64,000 nucleotides of DNA. Origin: Panicum virgatum (lineage: Eukaryota > Streptophyta > Magnoliopsida > Poales > Poaceae). Positions 32,157 to 43,765 of this stretch are shown piece after piece (position 1 is the first letter of the stretch; every line of letters begins with the position of its first letter). The position numbers and the translations under genes are program-made. The stretch spans positions 35,894,470-35,958,469 of the forward strand of contig NC_053146.1 of NCBI RefSeq assembly GCF_016808335.1, written 5' to 3'. The notes beneath the pieces were generated by a model. It was not told the DNA's origin and made no database searches. It was given only the letters and a program-made list of their open reading frames with translations.

Positions 32157-34816
32157 ACGGTGGCAGGGATCTCAAGACCTCCACATACACCCACCAGCCA
32201 CCCCACATGCAGTCAACACTTTTGTGCCTTGGAGGGGACACTTCTGAGTCCAAGTGCATGCTCCAGCTCCTTTTCTATTGCTTAGACTAAGGGTTTAGGC
32301 CTTTAGGGGCAGATAGGATACTAACCTGCATTGCAATGTGATCATGGATGGACCCTTGATGGGTGCTGAGGAGCAGCGCCATGATTGAGGACCGTGCGCC
32401 GCGCCGCGGACAGGATCAAGTGGCCATCCATGCTTGCCTGCGAGCAAGATTGATTCACGGATTGTTTAATGAAACATAGGTGGTCTGTTCATGGCCCTCA
32501 AGCAGTCAAGGTTACCTTAAAAGCTGCTGCTGGGGTTGCTCAGGGATGCAGTTAACCCTTTACACTGCTAAACGGGCAGGGCACTTGTTGACAGGCTGTA
32601 GGAGTGGGCTGGACGGTGTGAAAACAACCAGATCGAGAATGGACTCGATAACAGAATTTGTTTCTGCTCCTTACCTGCAGATGTGTCATGTGCATTGTTC
32701 ATACCGGATACAACTCCAATCAGATCCATGCTTGGACGTTCCTGACGAATATAGAAATAGAGTTTCTCCCACACCAGGCAGAGGTGGAGTGAGTTTGTAT
32801 TTCCACTTCATATTTTCATATGTTGGAAACAACAGGTTGGGGAATTGCTGTGAGGAGACACCAATTAGTTAGGAATTCAGAGATGTAGCATCCATGTCAA
32901 CACAATACAAGGAATACTAGTGCATGCATCTGTCAACCAGGTACCATAAAATGGTAAACATGGACATGACAAGTTCTACAATAAAAAAAATGTCATTATC
33001 AGATTTAGTCGACTCTTGACACTACATGTTCGCATTCCATAAAGAACAACAACATTTCGGTTCGCACTAGGCGATACTGATGAACTGATTGCAGAAAGAG
33101 CTGAAGTAACCTCATCAATTAATCTACTCAGCGTAACCTTTCAGCAGGCTGAAACGGCATATTAGAGGCCCCTAAACTAGACTAGCAACAGCTTATCATT
33201 GGCCACTACAGATAGAGCAAAACTAACGAAGTGAACACCTATTAACCAAAGCGCTAGTGGTGCACTAGGCAACGAATCAAAAGCACTGAACTACAAGGCC
33301 AAGACCAACGGTAACTGTGGTCCAGTACAACATTTGCAGATCTTCAACACTGGCACACAAACCAACATGGTGTACAAAATGGAAGAATCAATTAGTACTT
33401 GTTATTAACTGCTACAGGTAAATCAAGCAGTAATACAATTGTACATACCTGGAAGTACAGGTACAGAAATCAGATTAGTACAGGTCGTATGCTTTTCCTT
33501 CCCTTTTGCAAATAAGCTCGCCAGGAGACATAAAAGCTTACTTAGCATGTGTTGAATATGCACTAATATCTTAATCCGGAGGCTAAATGATGGGAATATA
33601 AGGAAAGCAACCAAATAAAGATGCTCACATGGTTAAGATTGAACCCATTGACCGGGGCCTAAATGCTGGTTAACATGAGACAGTGCTTGTGTGCTACATG
33701 ACCAGCATTGAGACATGGTATGTCACATAGTTGACTAGCATTCAGCCAACGGATTCAACACAAAAGTCAGCCAGTGTTGCATGCACCTATTATGACCAAT
33801 CATAATCCATAGAATCAAGTTGAGTGCTGAAGCCCAGCAAACTAATACATCCATATGCTAAAGAAAAAAAATTCATAACATATATATATGCTGCAGAATA
33901 TTATCATTCATAGTAGGACCTTAACAAAGATAATCACAAAAATTAACATATGGAGAACTTATCTAATGGCAAGAGGCAGAAAACCCCAATACATATATAT
34001 CAAGTGCATGTCCTGCTTTTGACTGGCAATTAGGCAAAAGGCATGAAAATACACTAATAAATAATACAACATCAAACGGCTAAAATGCCCACTCCTTCAC
34101 AGACAAGCACCCCCAACCCAAGACACACAAAAGATTATGGCTTAATTAATCATCCAAAACAAGTACACTCAAAAGTACTTTCCAGTCAAAAGATACGCCG
34201 GCGGCACGGATGATCCGGATACTCATTCCATCCTTCCTAGCAGCTTCCGAACGGATCGAGAAGACATGAGGAAATCTCAAAGATACTCGAATATTACATC
34301 TCTAAGAACGTTTCCCAACTCCTTGCCGGCACAATCTACCGACAACAGGATAAAGTACAGTAGTATGCATTGTTACTAGTTACTACTGCCAACTCCAAGA
34401 AGATATGGGAAATGCAAGAAGATCACGGCTACTCTCACAAGCAGATCAAGCAGACAGTTTACAGTGGTGTGAGCCTTCCAAGTGTAACATGGAGAAGAAA
34501 AGCAAGACAGTAAGGGGATAAATTAAGATACCAGCCGCATGAAGCACTGCCGGATACCTTGAACCTTCGTTGCAACCATGCTGAACCGCTGAATCTGCAG
34601 ATTTGGACACGTATGCTGGGAGCAGAGGCACGATGAGCTGTCTGTTATCTGAAACAATCCTATCCGTCAATGAGATCAAGCTTTTTGTCGCCGACAAGAA
34701 CAATAAGCTACATTCAGGTTCAGAGATTTGTCCCCTGATATTAGATGAAGGAGGCAAAAGAAATGTCAGCAAGGTTGCATGCATGGGAGGAGGGGAGCTA
34801 CATGCTTGCCTCCTCT
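32157..34816. other. Intergenic region between the two head-to-head DVL-like genes
   Basis: About 2.7 kb without a supportable gene or complete transposon. It should hold the promoters of both genes. The frames at 32480-32872 and 34446-34866 lack domains and overlap on opposite strands. Confidence 0.5.
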
Positions 34817-34824
34817 CTATAAAG
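34817..34824 (+). promoter_or_regulatory. TATA box of the second DVL-like gene
   Basis: CTATAAAG, 117 bp upstream of the ATG at 34941. GCATGCATGG (an RY-like CATGCATG) lies just before it, near 34776-34786. Confidence 0.75.
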
Positions 34825-34940
34825 ACCCCAGCGTCCTTCCGAGTTCTGCATCACAGCAAGCTCTAGCCAAAATCATCAGAGAGCAAGGTGTCCGCCTTCT
34901 CTGACCACAGCTCACCAGTTCATCAAGTTAACTTGTAGCC

Positions 34941-35060
34941 ATGAGGACCGTAAGCCAGAGCAAGCAGAAGGGGAAGGTGGCCAGAGCCCTGAAAGAGCAC
35001 AGAGCCAGGCTCTACATCATCCGCCGGTGCATCGTCATGCTCCTCTGCTGGCACGACTGA
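34941..35060 (+). CDS. DVL/RTFL small polypeptide, 39 residues
   Basis: The ATG at 34941 opens 39 codons and stops at 35058-35060. The basic N-terminus ([20 protein letters not shown]) leads to [19 protein letters not shown], the DVL/RTF domain in full. It is the closest of the three to the textbook family signature. Members act as small membrane-associated regulators of organ shape. The gene has its own TATA box and about 90 bases of 5' leader and, as usual for the family, no intron within the coding region. It faces away from the gene at 31894 and towards the one at 38049. Confidence 0.94.
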   Translation: MRTVSQSKQKGKVARALKEHRARLYIIRRCIVMLLCWHD

Positions 35061-36740
35061 ACTCCGGCCAGCGTTTTCCTCCATGGAATCTGTCAAGGGT
35101 CCATGGGGAGGTTACACACTAGTAGCTAGGCAACTGCTAGTCAGGACTCAGGACTCAGGAGTAGAACTAGGAAGGCACTCTCATGGCTGTGCCAGTTTTG
35201 CACTAAGCAAGCTCGGCAGGCTGAGACATTCTATCATTTGTTTCAATATACTTGCAACTTCTGCTCTCTCTTTTTTTTCTCCACACTTTTTACCTTCTGC
35301 TATCCAGATAGCAGCGGGATATGGTGGCTTACCATTTTTTGTACATGCTATGTATTGTAGCTCGATGTCTACTTAGAAATGATTCAGTTAATTCAAACAG
35401 AGTTAATCAAATTGTTCTTCAGTGCACTGGAACTCTTGCTTTTTTACTCTCTAATATTCAAGGGGTCCTTTTATGGCTTACGAATATGATAACTCTGTAT
35501 TTTTCAGTTATGAACAAAAGAACTGCCAGCCACCTAGAAAAGCAGCTAACCCTAATAATTTTAATATGGTAGCTTTTTCATCATGCTTGGTACTACCACT
35601 ATTTTCCTACAAACAGGTATATGACATAAACATTATCCCAGCAGACAAGAAGATGGAAAGCTAAAATTACTTTACCTTGATTGAACCCCTCATAAGCAGT
35701 AGCCTCTAGGTTGCACAATATCAAAGAATGGACAGGAGGTCCACAAAGGAACTAATTAAATACTTTTTTTTCAAACAGCAGGACAGCTGCCTGTCATTAC
35801 ATTAATAAGGAAACTAACTAATTTACTTGGCTGTCAGAGAGGTTAATTTCCAAAAGGCAATTATTAGTCAAATGTCTAAGCATACTACTGGTACTTGCTA
35901 AGTGGAATCTGCACTGGCTAGCTATATATGTCTTAGCAGAAAGGCTGCAGCCTACCAAAGCCTATTAGCAGTCCTTGATTGTCCTTATGTACCAGTTGCA
36001 TGGACGCATCACAGCTCTCCCAAATACCTAAGCAGCTACAAATCAGTAAGATATTGCAGCCACAGATAGGACAAAGTTTGTAATCAACCTGCTGCAGTGT
36101 GCAGTCTGATATGCAGAGCAAAATATTACTCATCAGGAATACAGGGCCCTTGTCTTCCGGGAAGAGCAACTCCTCCTGCATTTCTTAAGGAGCCAGAAAC
36201 AGAAGAAAACAACGCAGGATATATGCAGAGCTGCAGCGGATGTGACCAAGCAGAAGCACACGAGTTAACAAGAGGACAAACGCACGCACACGCGCACGCA
36301 ACGTACCAAGGCGCTCAGGCACGTGCAGGCCATGAGTCCCTTTATTCCCCATGCCACACTGAGCCTGGCAGTTTCATGTGACCAAGAATTGGCAGCAAAC
36401 ACACTTGCAGTGATCAGCAGAAAAGAAAATTTTGCATAATTCATATAGAAATTTGCAATAATTCGTCTAGTCAAGCAACAGTTAGTAAGACATTGAATTG
36501 ACTTCTGGCACGATTCAGCCAATATCTCTGCTCTGATTAGGCTCCCACTAAAAAAAAAGACATTGTTGTGTTTTAGTCAGCTCCCACTTAGAAAGACAGT
36601 GTTTTAATCAGCTTCCACTGAAAAAGATTGTAATGCGTTTTTAGTGGATTCCATATGTATGTGTGTGCTAGACCAAGCAATTTAAATTTACACAATTTTC
36701 GTTCTCCAATTAGTGCCTAGTCAACACCATCTGCACATAA
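35061..36740. other. Intergenic region with a LINE-like 3' tail
   Basis: No gene seen. At about 35762-35815 a T run followed by CAAACAGCAGGACAGCTGCC and TGTCATTACATTAATAAGG is the reverse complement of a typical grass L1-type LINE 3' end, so a minus-strand LINE tail is likely. 36540-36650 has three imperfect copies of a CAGCTCCCACT...AAAGAC module. 36268-36310 is a short CA/CG-rich simple repeat. Confidence 0.5.
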
Positions 36741-37523
36741 TCTTACTATTACTAATTGGAGGCTCCTTACTAATTGGAAGCTCTGAAGTCACCTAGGATC
36801 CTAAGTGGATACTCTGAAAAAATAGAGAAATCCTATAAATTCTCATAAAAATCAGAAACATCCAGCCATCAATCCAACAACTCTAATTATAATAACCATC
36901 AGATCTGTTATTTCCTAATAAATTACCCACCTCTACTATTATGAAAATAAACTAAAGTAACCCCCTAAACATGTATGTAAATTACCCACCTCTACCATTA
37001 TAAAAAAATCTAAAGTAACCCCCTAATCTTTGTGTAAATTATCCACCTATGCTATTATAAAAATAATACAAATACTCTCCTAAATTTGCATGTAAATTAT
37101 CCAATTATATCATTCTAATTACAAGTTAAATTACTCATAAATCTGAATCTAAATTATACAATTATAATAATATATTAAGGTGCACCAATATAAAATTCTA
37201 AATTACTACTTCTATCATTATTAATATATTATTTATATTTAAATGCTACCCATAATATATGTCATCATATATTCATGTATGATGGAAGAGATAAAAATAC
37301 CAATTCACAAATAAATAGTTTAACTAAACATATATTGAATACATATGTAGGTGTGATGCAAAATAAAATCTATTGTAAATACAGAATGATAAATATATAT
37401 TTTAGAGTATGTGTTAGAATATTTAATAGATGAAAAGGATGTGAGATAGATAATTATAATTATTGACCTCATTCTTATATTAATTCTAATTAGCCCGTGC
37501 GGGAGCACGGGTTGATAGACTAG
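36741..37523 (+). mobile_element. Non-autonomous Helitron candidate
   Basis: The 3' end has the Helitron signature: a hairpin with stem CCCGTGC/GCACGGG and loop GGGA (37494-37511), then CTAG at 37520-37523 followed by T. A matching 5' end TCTTACTATTACTAATTGG starts at 36741 after an A, as expected for insertion between A and T without target duplication. The interior is AT-rich, with at least four imperfect repeats of AATTA(C/T)CCACCTCTACTATTAT. It has no Rep/helicase coding capacity. Confidence 0.75.
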
Positions 37524-38048
37524 TAAGAGAAAATAAAAAGAGATAAATGAAAAGTAGGGTAAAAGTTTTCTTTTTCTCCTTTTCATATGCACAAGATCTT
37601 AACTATCTTCAGAATATGAATCAAGAGCTACGGCCTGGAAAGCATGGAGGAAGGGAAACGAGCATATATGAATATATGACCACACAAACTGATCTCGACT
37701 TTACGTAAAATGTTCAAAGCACAAAGCATCTGATACGGATCAGTTCAAACTATTACGAAGTATAGCTTCATAGCTAAAGTTCATCATTCATTCTCCTTAA
37801 TAAAAAACTGCCATATCCACCTTCTTCCAGTTGTACAAAACATGGCAATCTCAGATTACAGAGCTGGATCTCTCACCCTTGCCTGAAACAACAGGCAAGC
37901 AAGAAAAAAAAAAGATTGCCACTAGAATCAGCACATGACCAGCCTATACAGGGCAACTATGCCTAAACTCTAAACCCTACCAAAATGGCAGTGCCCAAAA
38001 AACATCCAAAATGGAGGGGAAAGTAATATCTCCCGTGGAGATCAACAT
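37524..38048. other. Downstream flank of the third DVL-like gene
   Basis: No gene or repeat recognised. It probably includes the 3' untranslated region of the minus-strand gene at 38049-38168. Confidence 0.45.
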
Positions 38049-38168
38049 CTAATCGCTCCAGCGGAGCAACATGACTACGCAGCGGCGGAAAATGTAAAAT
38101 CTAGCCCTCTTCTCCCTGAAGGCTCTGTTGAGCCTCCCCATCTGCCTCCCTTGTCCTCCAAGCTTCAT
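38049..38168 (-). CDS. DVL/RTFL small polypeptide, 39 residues, diverged
   Basis: The ATG at 38168 opens 39 codons to a stop at 38049. It reads MKLGGQGRQMGRLNRAFREK, then RARFYIFRRCVVMLLRWSD. The DVL/RTF core is clear, but the usual LYII is FYIF and the Cys of the LLCW motif is Arg. That Cys-to-Arg change sits in the conserved hydrophobic core and may alter membrane association. The minus-strand TATA box CTATATAAAG is at 38285-38294, 117 bp upstream, and a CCACATGCAG motif precedes it as in the first paralogue. It is convergent with the gene at 34941. Confidence 0.9.
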   Translation of the reverse strand: MKLGGQGRQMGRLNRAFREKRARFYIFRRCVVMLLRWSD

Positions 38169-38284
38169 GGTCTGATGAAGAAGAACAAGCTTTGTGCAAG
38201 GCAAATGAGAGAAGGAAGGGATGCCAAGATGGACAACTTGTAGTGTTATGTCTAGTGTAGTGGTATGTTGAGAGGGAAGGCTGG

Positions 38285-38294
38285 CTTTATATAG
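38285..38294 (-). promoter_or_regulatory. TATA box of the third DVL-like gene
   Basis: Minus-strand CTATATAAAG, identical to the TATA box of the first paralogue and at nearly the same distance from the ATG. Confidence 0.75.
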
Positions 38295-39915
38295 AGGTGC
38301 ACAAGGGAGGGATATGCCATATCAAAAGAACATCATACCCCCACATGCAGGCAGTTTGTTAATGCACTAGGAGGCATACTGCTGACCCTACACTTATCCT
38401 ACTCATTAGTCTTTGCATAGAGCTTAGGAGCTCGCAAAAGGTTAAACTATGCATGACCATGACCATACTAGAGAACTACTATAGTAAAAACAGACAAGAT
38501 AAAGTGGCCGTCCATCCATCCGTGCAACAAAGGTGGATGCAGGTTGTTTAGTGACTCCAAGAAAGGGATTGCAAAAAAAATATCCTGGCAGGGATTCGAG
38601 GGAAGCTTCCAGGAAGGTCACATTAATACATAGAGTAAGTGTGATTAAGCTCATCCATTACAGATGAAGACCTGGTAATACTGCTACTATGAAAATGCCG
38701 TATAAGCAGCAACAGGATAAAATTTCAGAAATTGATGAGACTGGTCTGATTTCACCTTCCATGCATTGGCACGAAGTTACAGCTAATGGAATTACACGTT
38801 AAACAAATATAAGGCCTTGTAGAAATGCAATAAAAAATAATGTATAACACAAACCAGTTGGGTACAGCTGCAGACTTCATGAGACTTGTCTGAATTCACT
38901 TTCCCTCCATTGCAGCAGGGTTATCTCTTTCCTTAGCCATCATTAGAGCAATGCAAGACACGTAGCTTGTGATAAAGTCAGCAGCCTTGAGTAGATGGAG
39001 AAATATATCATAATCCTCATTCTCTGAAGATGTTTGAATTAAGTGGCCAGGAAGACCTCTTGCTCTGCAAATGGAGAACTAAATAAACTTGAACAAGTAA
39101 AATACTTGATATCTTCTGTGGGTGTCCTAGAAACTATCTTTCATTGCCACTATCCTGTTTTCAGACATAGAATTTCTGGATTATCCCATTATTTTGAACT
39201 AAATACATTGTGCTTTGCAATAGGACAGTTGCATTCTGGACTTCTTGTCAGATGACCTACGACCACTACCCCGACACTGTCTTCATTTCTTCTGTTCCTG
39301 ATGACACATAAAACTAGGTGTCACTTCCTAAAAATTACTGAATAAAGTTCAGTCAAATACGTTCATGCTTCGAGTATGAAGTGATGCTAAGTTAACTTGC
39401 CTAAGAACAAACTAACTCTTTCTATTTAACCATCAAAAGGTACCTTCATGTACATCACTCAACTAGTCAAACATCATCAGTGAAGTCACTACAAGACATC
39501 GTCAAGTCTAAAATGTCGCGAGACAGAAGCTATAGTTATTGTAGGTTGAACATTAATCATGTAGTAGGGAATCAAATCACAGCAAATCTCCATATGCATT
39601 GAACCGCTCTTAGCTTGACTGCTTGTCTGCTATAGATGTCATAGCACTAGAACAAAACAGAGGAAGATTATGCGACATTTTCTTCTTTTTTCCTAAAAAA
39701 AGATTGGAAGATCAGCACCGTTAAGAAATTAAACTTCCTATTGTAAAGAATGGTGAAAGATGATAGCATTTCTTTATAATATATGAGCAGTAACCCCTTT
39801 TATTGCCTTCAATTTTGCCATTTCAATAATATATTCAAAGTGCTTAGTGAAAACAAAAAAAGTTCATGTTTCACAAAATGCTTAAGCTTAATATATAAAC
39901 TCCAAGATCTTGCGT
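38295..39915. other. Intergenic region
   Basis: No supportable gene. It is AT-rich host-type sequence, containing the upstream flank of the third DVL-like gene and, at its right end, probably the 3' untranslated region of the minus-strand host gene whose stop codon is at 39916-39918. Confidence 0.45.
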
Positions 39916-39956
39916 TCAGCTGAGCCAAACGAGGTCTTCATGCTTCTTTTCTACTA
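39916..39956 (-). pseudogene. Host gene terminal exon, distal part (split by a retrotransposon)
   Basis: The minus strand reads EKKHEDLVWLS and a stop at 39916-39918. This continues, in frame, the exon that ends at 48564 on the other side of the 39957-48563 insertion once a single copy of the TACTA target duplication is kept. The protein family is not recognised. Confidence 0.6.
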
Positions 39957-42900
39957 TGTAACGAACATGACACCATTTATGCCATTTCGAGTGATTTTGG
40001 TGATCGAATGACAACAAAACACTTGGACTAATATGATTGTTAAGATGATCATTCTCAGGCTTTTAGGTTCAAGTGATGACAAAGAGAAAGAGAAGATAGG
40101 CGTAGCAAGGCCCGAAGGACCGCCCCTACGGGGGTTGCGCTACCCGGTTAGCGGACGGGGGTCGAGGGGGAGCCGCCCCTCGCGGGTCTCAGGGCAGCGC
40201 CCTGAAATCTCTTCGGATCCGGAGCACCGGAAGAACCGATGCCTAAGCATCGGTGCATCCGACACTTGTCGGAAGAACCGGCGCTATGAAGTTTGGTGCA
40301 GAAGGGAATCGAAGCCAAGTCAGCCTATAGGCACCGGTTGAACCGACGGGTCAAAAAGGAGGCATCGGTGCATTGGGCGTCCTATGTTCCAGAGACGATG
40401 TCAAGACCCCAGGAGAAGATTCTTCAGCACCGGTTGAACCGGTGAAACATCGGTGCATACCATCGGTGTAATGACGTCAGCTGTCAGGAGAAGATTCTTA
40501 AGCACCGGATGAACCGGTGATGCATCGGAACAAAGCATCGGTTCAACCGGTGGTCACTGCATCAGCTGTCAGGACTTCAACGGCTACTTCGGTTTATGAG
40601 TGACCGGAAGAACCGACGCTACCCCTGCCAGAGCATCGGTTCTTCCGGTGATACGCAGATTTTCAGCTAACCATTGGAGCAACGGCTACAAGACTTGGTG
40701 GCCTATATATACGCCTCACCCCGGCCATTTGAAGATTGCTGGAGTTGCTGGACATCCCACACACACCCAAGAACATCTCCAAGTCATACAAAAGCATCAA
40801 GATCATATCCTTAGCCCTTAGCACACTTTGAGAGTGTTGTGTAAAGGTTAGCTCTTAGTGAGTGTGAGTGTGATGGCAAGGCCTTGAGTCTTTGTGCTGT
40901 GGTTCTCTAGTGAACCAAAACAAGAGCTTGGTGCGCCGGCACCTTGGAGCGTGAAGCTCGCCGGCAATATCATCGACCCTCCGACTTGGTGTGGAGCGGC
41001 GGCGACATCTTTGTGCGGGGGACGTGGAGACCTGGGGCCAAGGTGACCGTGATTGTGTTCACGGAAGAGACTTGGTGGCCGAGTAGCAATACTCTTAGTG
41101 AGTGCTACAACAACGTGGATGTAGGTGTGCCTTTGTGGCTAACCGAACCACGGGATAAACACCCATGTCAAGAGTTTGCTATCTCCTATCCCGCTCTTTA
41201 AGCTTCCGCATTTATTACTTGCAACATTTGTGCCTTTACTTTCATAGAGTAGTTTCTTGTTAGGAAAGGCTATAGGATGCATAACTCTTTTGGGATAGGG
41301 GTTTCACACTAGAACAACCTAGTTGCACATCTAGATAGCTTGTTTTAGTTTAAGTTTTGTGCAAACTAGTTGGAGCTATAGGTCTAAATTTTTATTAGTG
41401 CCTGTTTCACCCCCTCCCCCTCTTAGGCTAGAGCACCCAAAGGGGGCATCGGTGCATTGGGCGTCCTATGTTCCAGAGATGATGTCAAGACCCCAGGAGA
41501 AAATTCTTCAGCACCGGTTGAACCGGTGAAGCATCGGTGCATACCATCGGTGTAATGATGTCAGCTGTCAGGAGAAGATTCTTAAGCACCGGATGAACCG
41601 GTGATGCATCGGAACAAAGCATCAGTTCAACTGGTGGTCACTGCATCAGCTATCAGGACTTCAACGGCTACTTCGGTTTATGAGTGACCGGAAGAACCGA
41701 CGCTACCCCTGCCAGAGCATCGGTTCTTCCGGTGATACGCAGATTTTCAGCTAACCGTTGGAGCAATGGCTACAAGACTTGGTGGCCTATATATACGCCT
41801 CACCCCGGCCATTTGAAGATTGCTGGAGTTGCTGGACATCCCACACACACCCAAGAACATCTCCAAGCCATACAAAAGCATCAAGATCATATCCTTAGCC
41901 CTTAGCACACTTTGAGAGTGTTGTGTAAAGGTTAGCTCTTAGTGAGTGTGATTGCAAAGCCTTGAGCCTTTGTGCTGTGGTTCTCTAGTGAACCAAAACA
42001 AGAGCTTGGTGCGCCGTCACCTTGGAGCGTGAAGCTCGCCGGCAACATCATCGACCCTCCGACTTGGTGTGGAGCGGCGGCGACATCTTTGTGCGGGGGA
42101 CGTGGAGACCTGGGGCCAAGGTGACCGTGATTGTGTTCACGGAAGAGACTTGGTGGCCGAGTAGCAATACTCTTAGTGAGTGCTACAACAACGTGGATGT
42201 AGGTGTGCCTTTGTGGCTAACCGAACCACGGGATAAACACCCGTGTCAAGAGTTTGCTATCTCCTATCCCGCTCTTTAAGCTTCCGCATTTATTACTTGC
42301 AACATTTGTGCCTTTACTTTCATAGAGTAGTTTCTTGTTAGGAAAGGCTATAGGATGCATAACTCTTTTGGGATAGGGGTTTCACACTAGAACAACCTAG
42401 TTGCACATCTAGATAGCTTGTTTTAGTTTAAGTTTTGTGCAAACTAGTTGGAGCTATAGGTCTAAGTTTTTATTAGTGCCTGTTTCACCACCTCCCCCTC
42501 TTAGGCTAGAGCACCCAAAGGGGGCATCGGTGCATTGGGCGTCCTATGTTCCAGAGACGATGTCAAGACCCCAGGAGAAGATTCTTCAGCACCGGTTGAA
42601 CCGGTGAAGCATCGGTGCATACCATTGGTGTAATGACGTCAGCTGTCAGGAGAAGATTCTTAAGCACCGGATGAACCGGTGATGCATCGGAACAAAGCAT
42701 CAGTTCAACTGGTGGTCACTGCATCAGCTGTCAGGACTTCAACGGCTACTTCGGTTTATGAGTGACCGGAAGAACCGACGCTACCCCTGCCAGAGCATCG
42801 GTTCTTCCGGTGATACGCAGATTTTCAGCTAACTGTTGGAGCAATGGCTACAAGACTTGGTGGCCTATATATACGCCTCACCCAGGCCATTTGAAGATTG

Positions 42901-43639
42901 CTGGAGTTGCTGGACATCCCACACACACCCAAGAACATCTCCAAGCCATACAAAAGCATCAAGATCATATCCTTAGCCCTTAGCACACTTTGAGAGTGTT
43001 GTGTAAAGGTTAGCTCTTAGTGAGTGTGATTGCAAGGCCTTGAGCCTTTGTGCTATGGTTCTCTAGTGAACCAAAACAAGAGCTTGGTGCGCCGGCACCT
43101 TGGAGCGTGAAGCTCGCCGGCAACGTCATCGACCCTCCGACTTGGTATGGAGCGGCGGCGACATCTTTGTGCGGGGGACGTGGAGACCCCTATCCTTTGT
43201 GGAGAAGCTCCTTAGTGGAACCCGGGGCCAAGGTGACCGTGATTGTGTTCACGGAAGAGACTTGGTGGCCGAGTAGCAATACTCTTAGTGAGTGCTACAA
43301 CAACGTGGATGTAGGTGTGCCTTTGTGGCTAACCGAACCACGGGATAAACACCCGCGTCAAGAGTTTGCTATCTCCTATCCCGCTCTTTAAGCTTCCGCA
43401 TTTATTACTTGCAACCTTTGTGCCTTTACTTTCATAGAGTAGTTTCTTGTTAGAAAAGGCTATAGGATGCATAACTCTTTTGGGATAGGGGTTTCACATT
43501 AGAACAACCTAGTTGCACATCTAGATAGCTTGTTTTAGTTTAAGTTTTGTGCAAACTAGTTGGAGCCATAGGTCAAAGTTTTTATTAGTGCCTAATTCAC
43601 CTCCTCCCCCTCTTAGGCTAGAGCACCCGATTCCTTTCA
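39957..43639 (+). repeat. 5' LTR with triplicated body
   Basis: A head segment (39957 to about 40354) is followed by three tandem copies of one block: about 40355-41438, 41439-42516 and 42517-43628, then the last 11 bases of the LTR. The joints are identical (GAGCACCC joined to AAAGGGGGCATCGG). Each copy has its own TATA box (TATATATA near 40704, 41788 and 42866). Copies 1 and 2 lack a 34-base segment near GTGGAGACC that copy 3 and the 3' LTR retain. Confidence 0.93.
40355..43628 (+). repeat. Three tandem 1.08-1.11 kb repeats
   Basis: The spacing is 1084 bases between copies 1 and 2 and 1078 between copies 2 and 3. Copies match almost base for base. Each contains an array of CACCGGTTGAACCGGTG and CATCGGTGCAT motifs upstream of its TATA box. 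Confidence 0.93.
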
Positions 43640-43640
43640 A

Positions 43641-43654
43641 GTGGTTCAGAGCCG
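43641..43654 (+). other. Primer-binding site, degenerate
   Basis: GTGGTTCAGAGCCG lies immediately after the LTR. It resembles the initiator tRNA-Met site TGGTATCAGAGC with one base lost. Confidence 0.65.
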
Positions 43655-43765
43655 GGACTCACTTGTCTCACAAACAAAGCAAATTCTATTGGCAAATTTG
43701 TGTTTACCGGCTCATTAGATCGGTAGGCTTCACCGCCTAGTGAGTTAGCTCTTTTAGGGGAAGGG

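Noticed and set aside
36268..36310. ACGCACACGC-rich stretch as a regulatory array
   Set aside because: Simple-sequence variation too short to support a function.
40033..43391. Short repeated frames (about 73-113 codons) in the TGTAAC-type LTRs as genes
   Set aside because: They repeat with each LTR copy, start in motif arrays and have no domain.
40355..43628. Three separate nested solo LTRs in the 5' LTR of the gag-only element
   Set aside because: Internal joints lack TG...CA ends and target duplications, and miss the same head segment and last 11 bases each time; tandem duplication fits better.
40355..43628. CRISPR-like array
   Set aside because: Motif spacing is irregular and units are about 1.08 kb LTR blocks in a plant retrotransposon; no cas genes or spacer structure.
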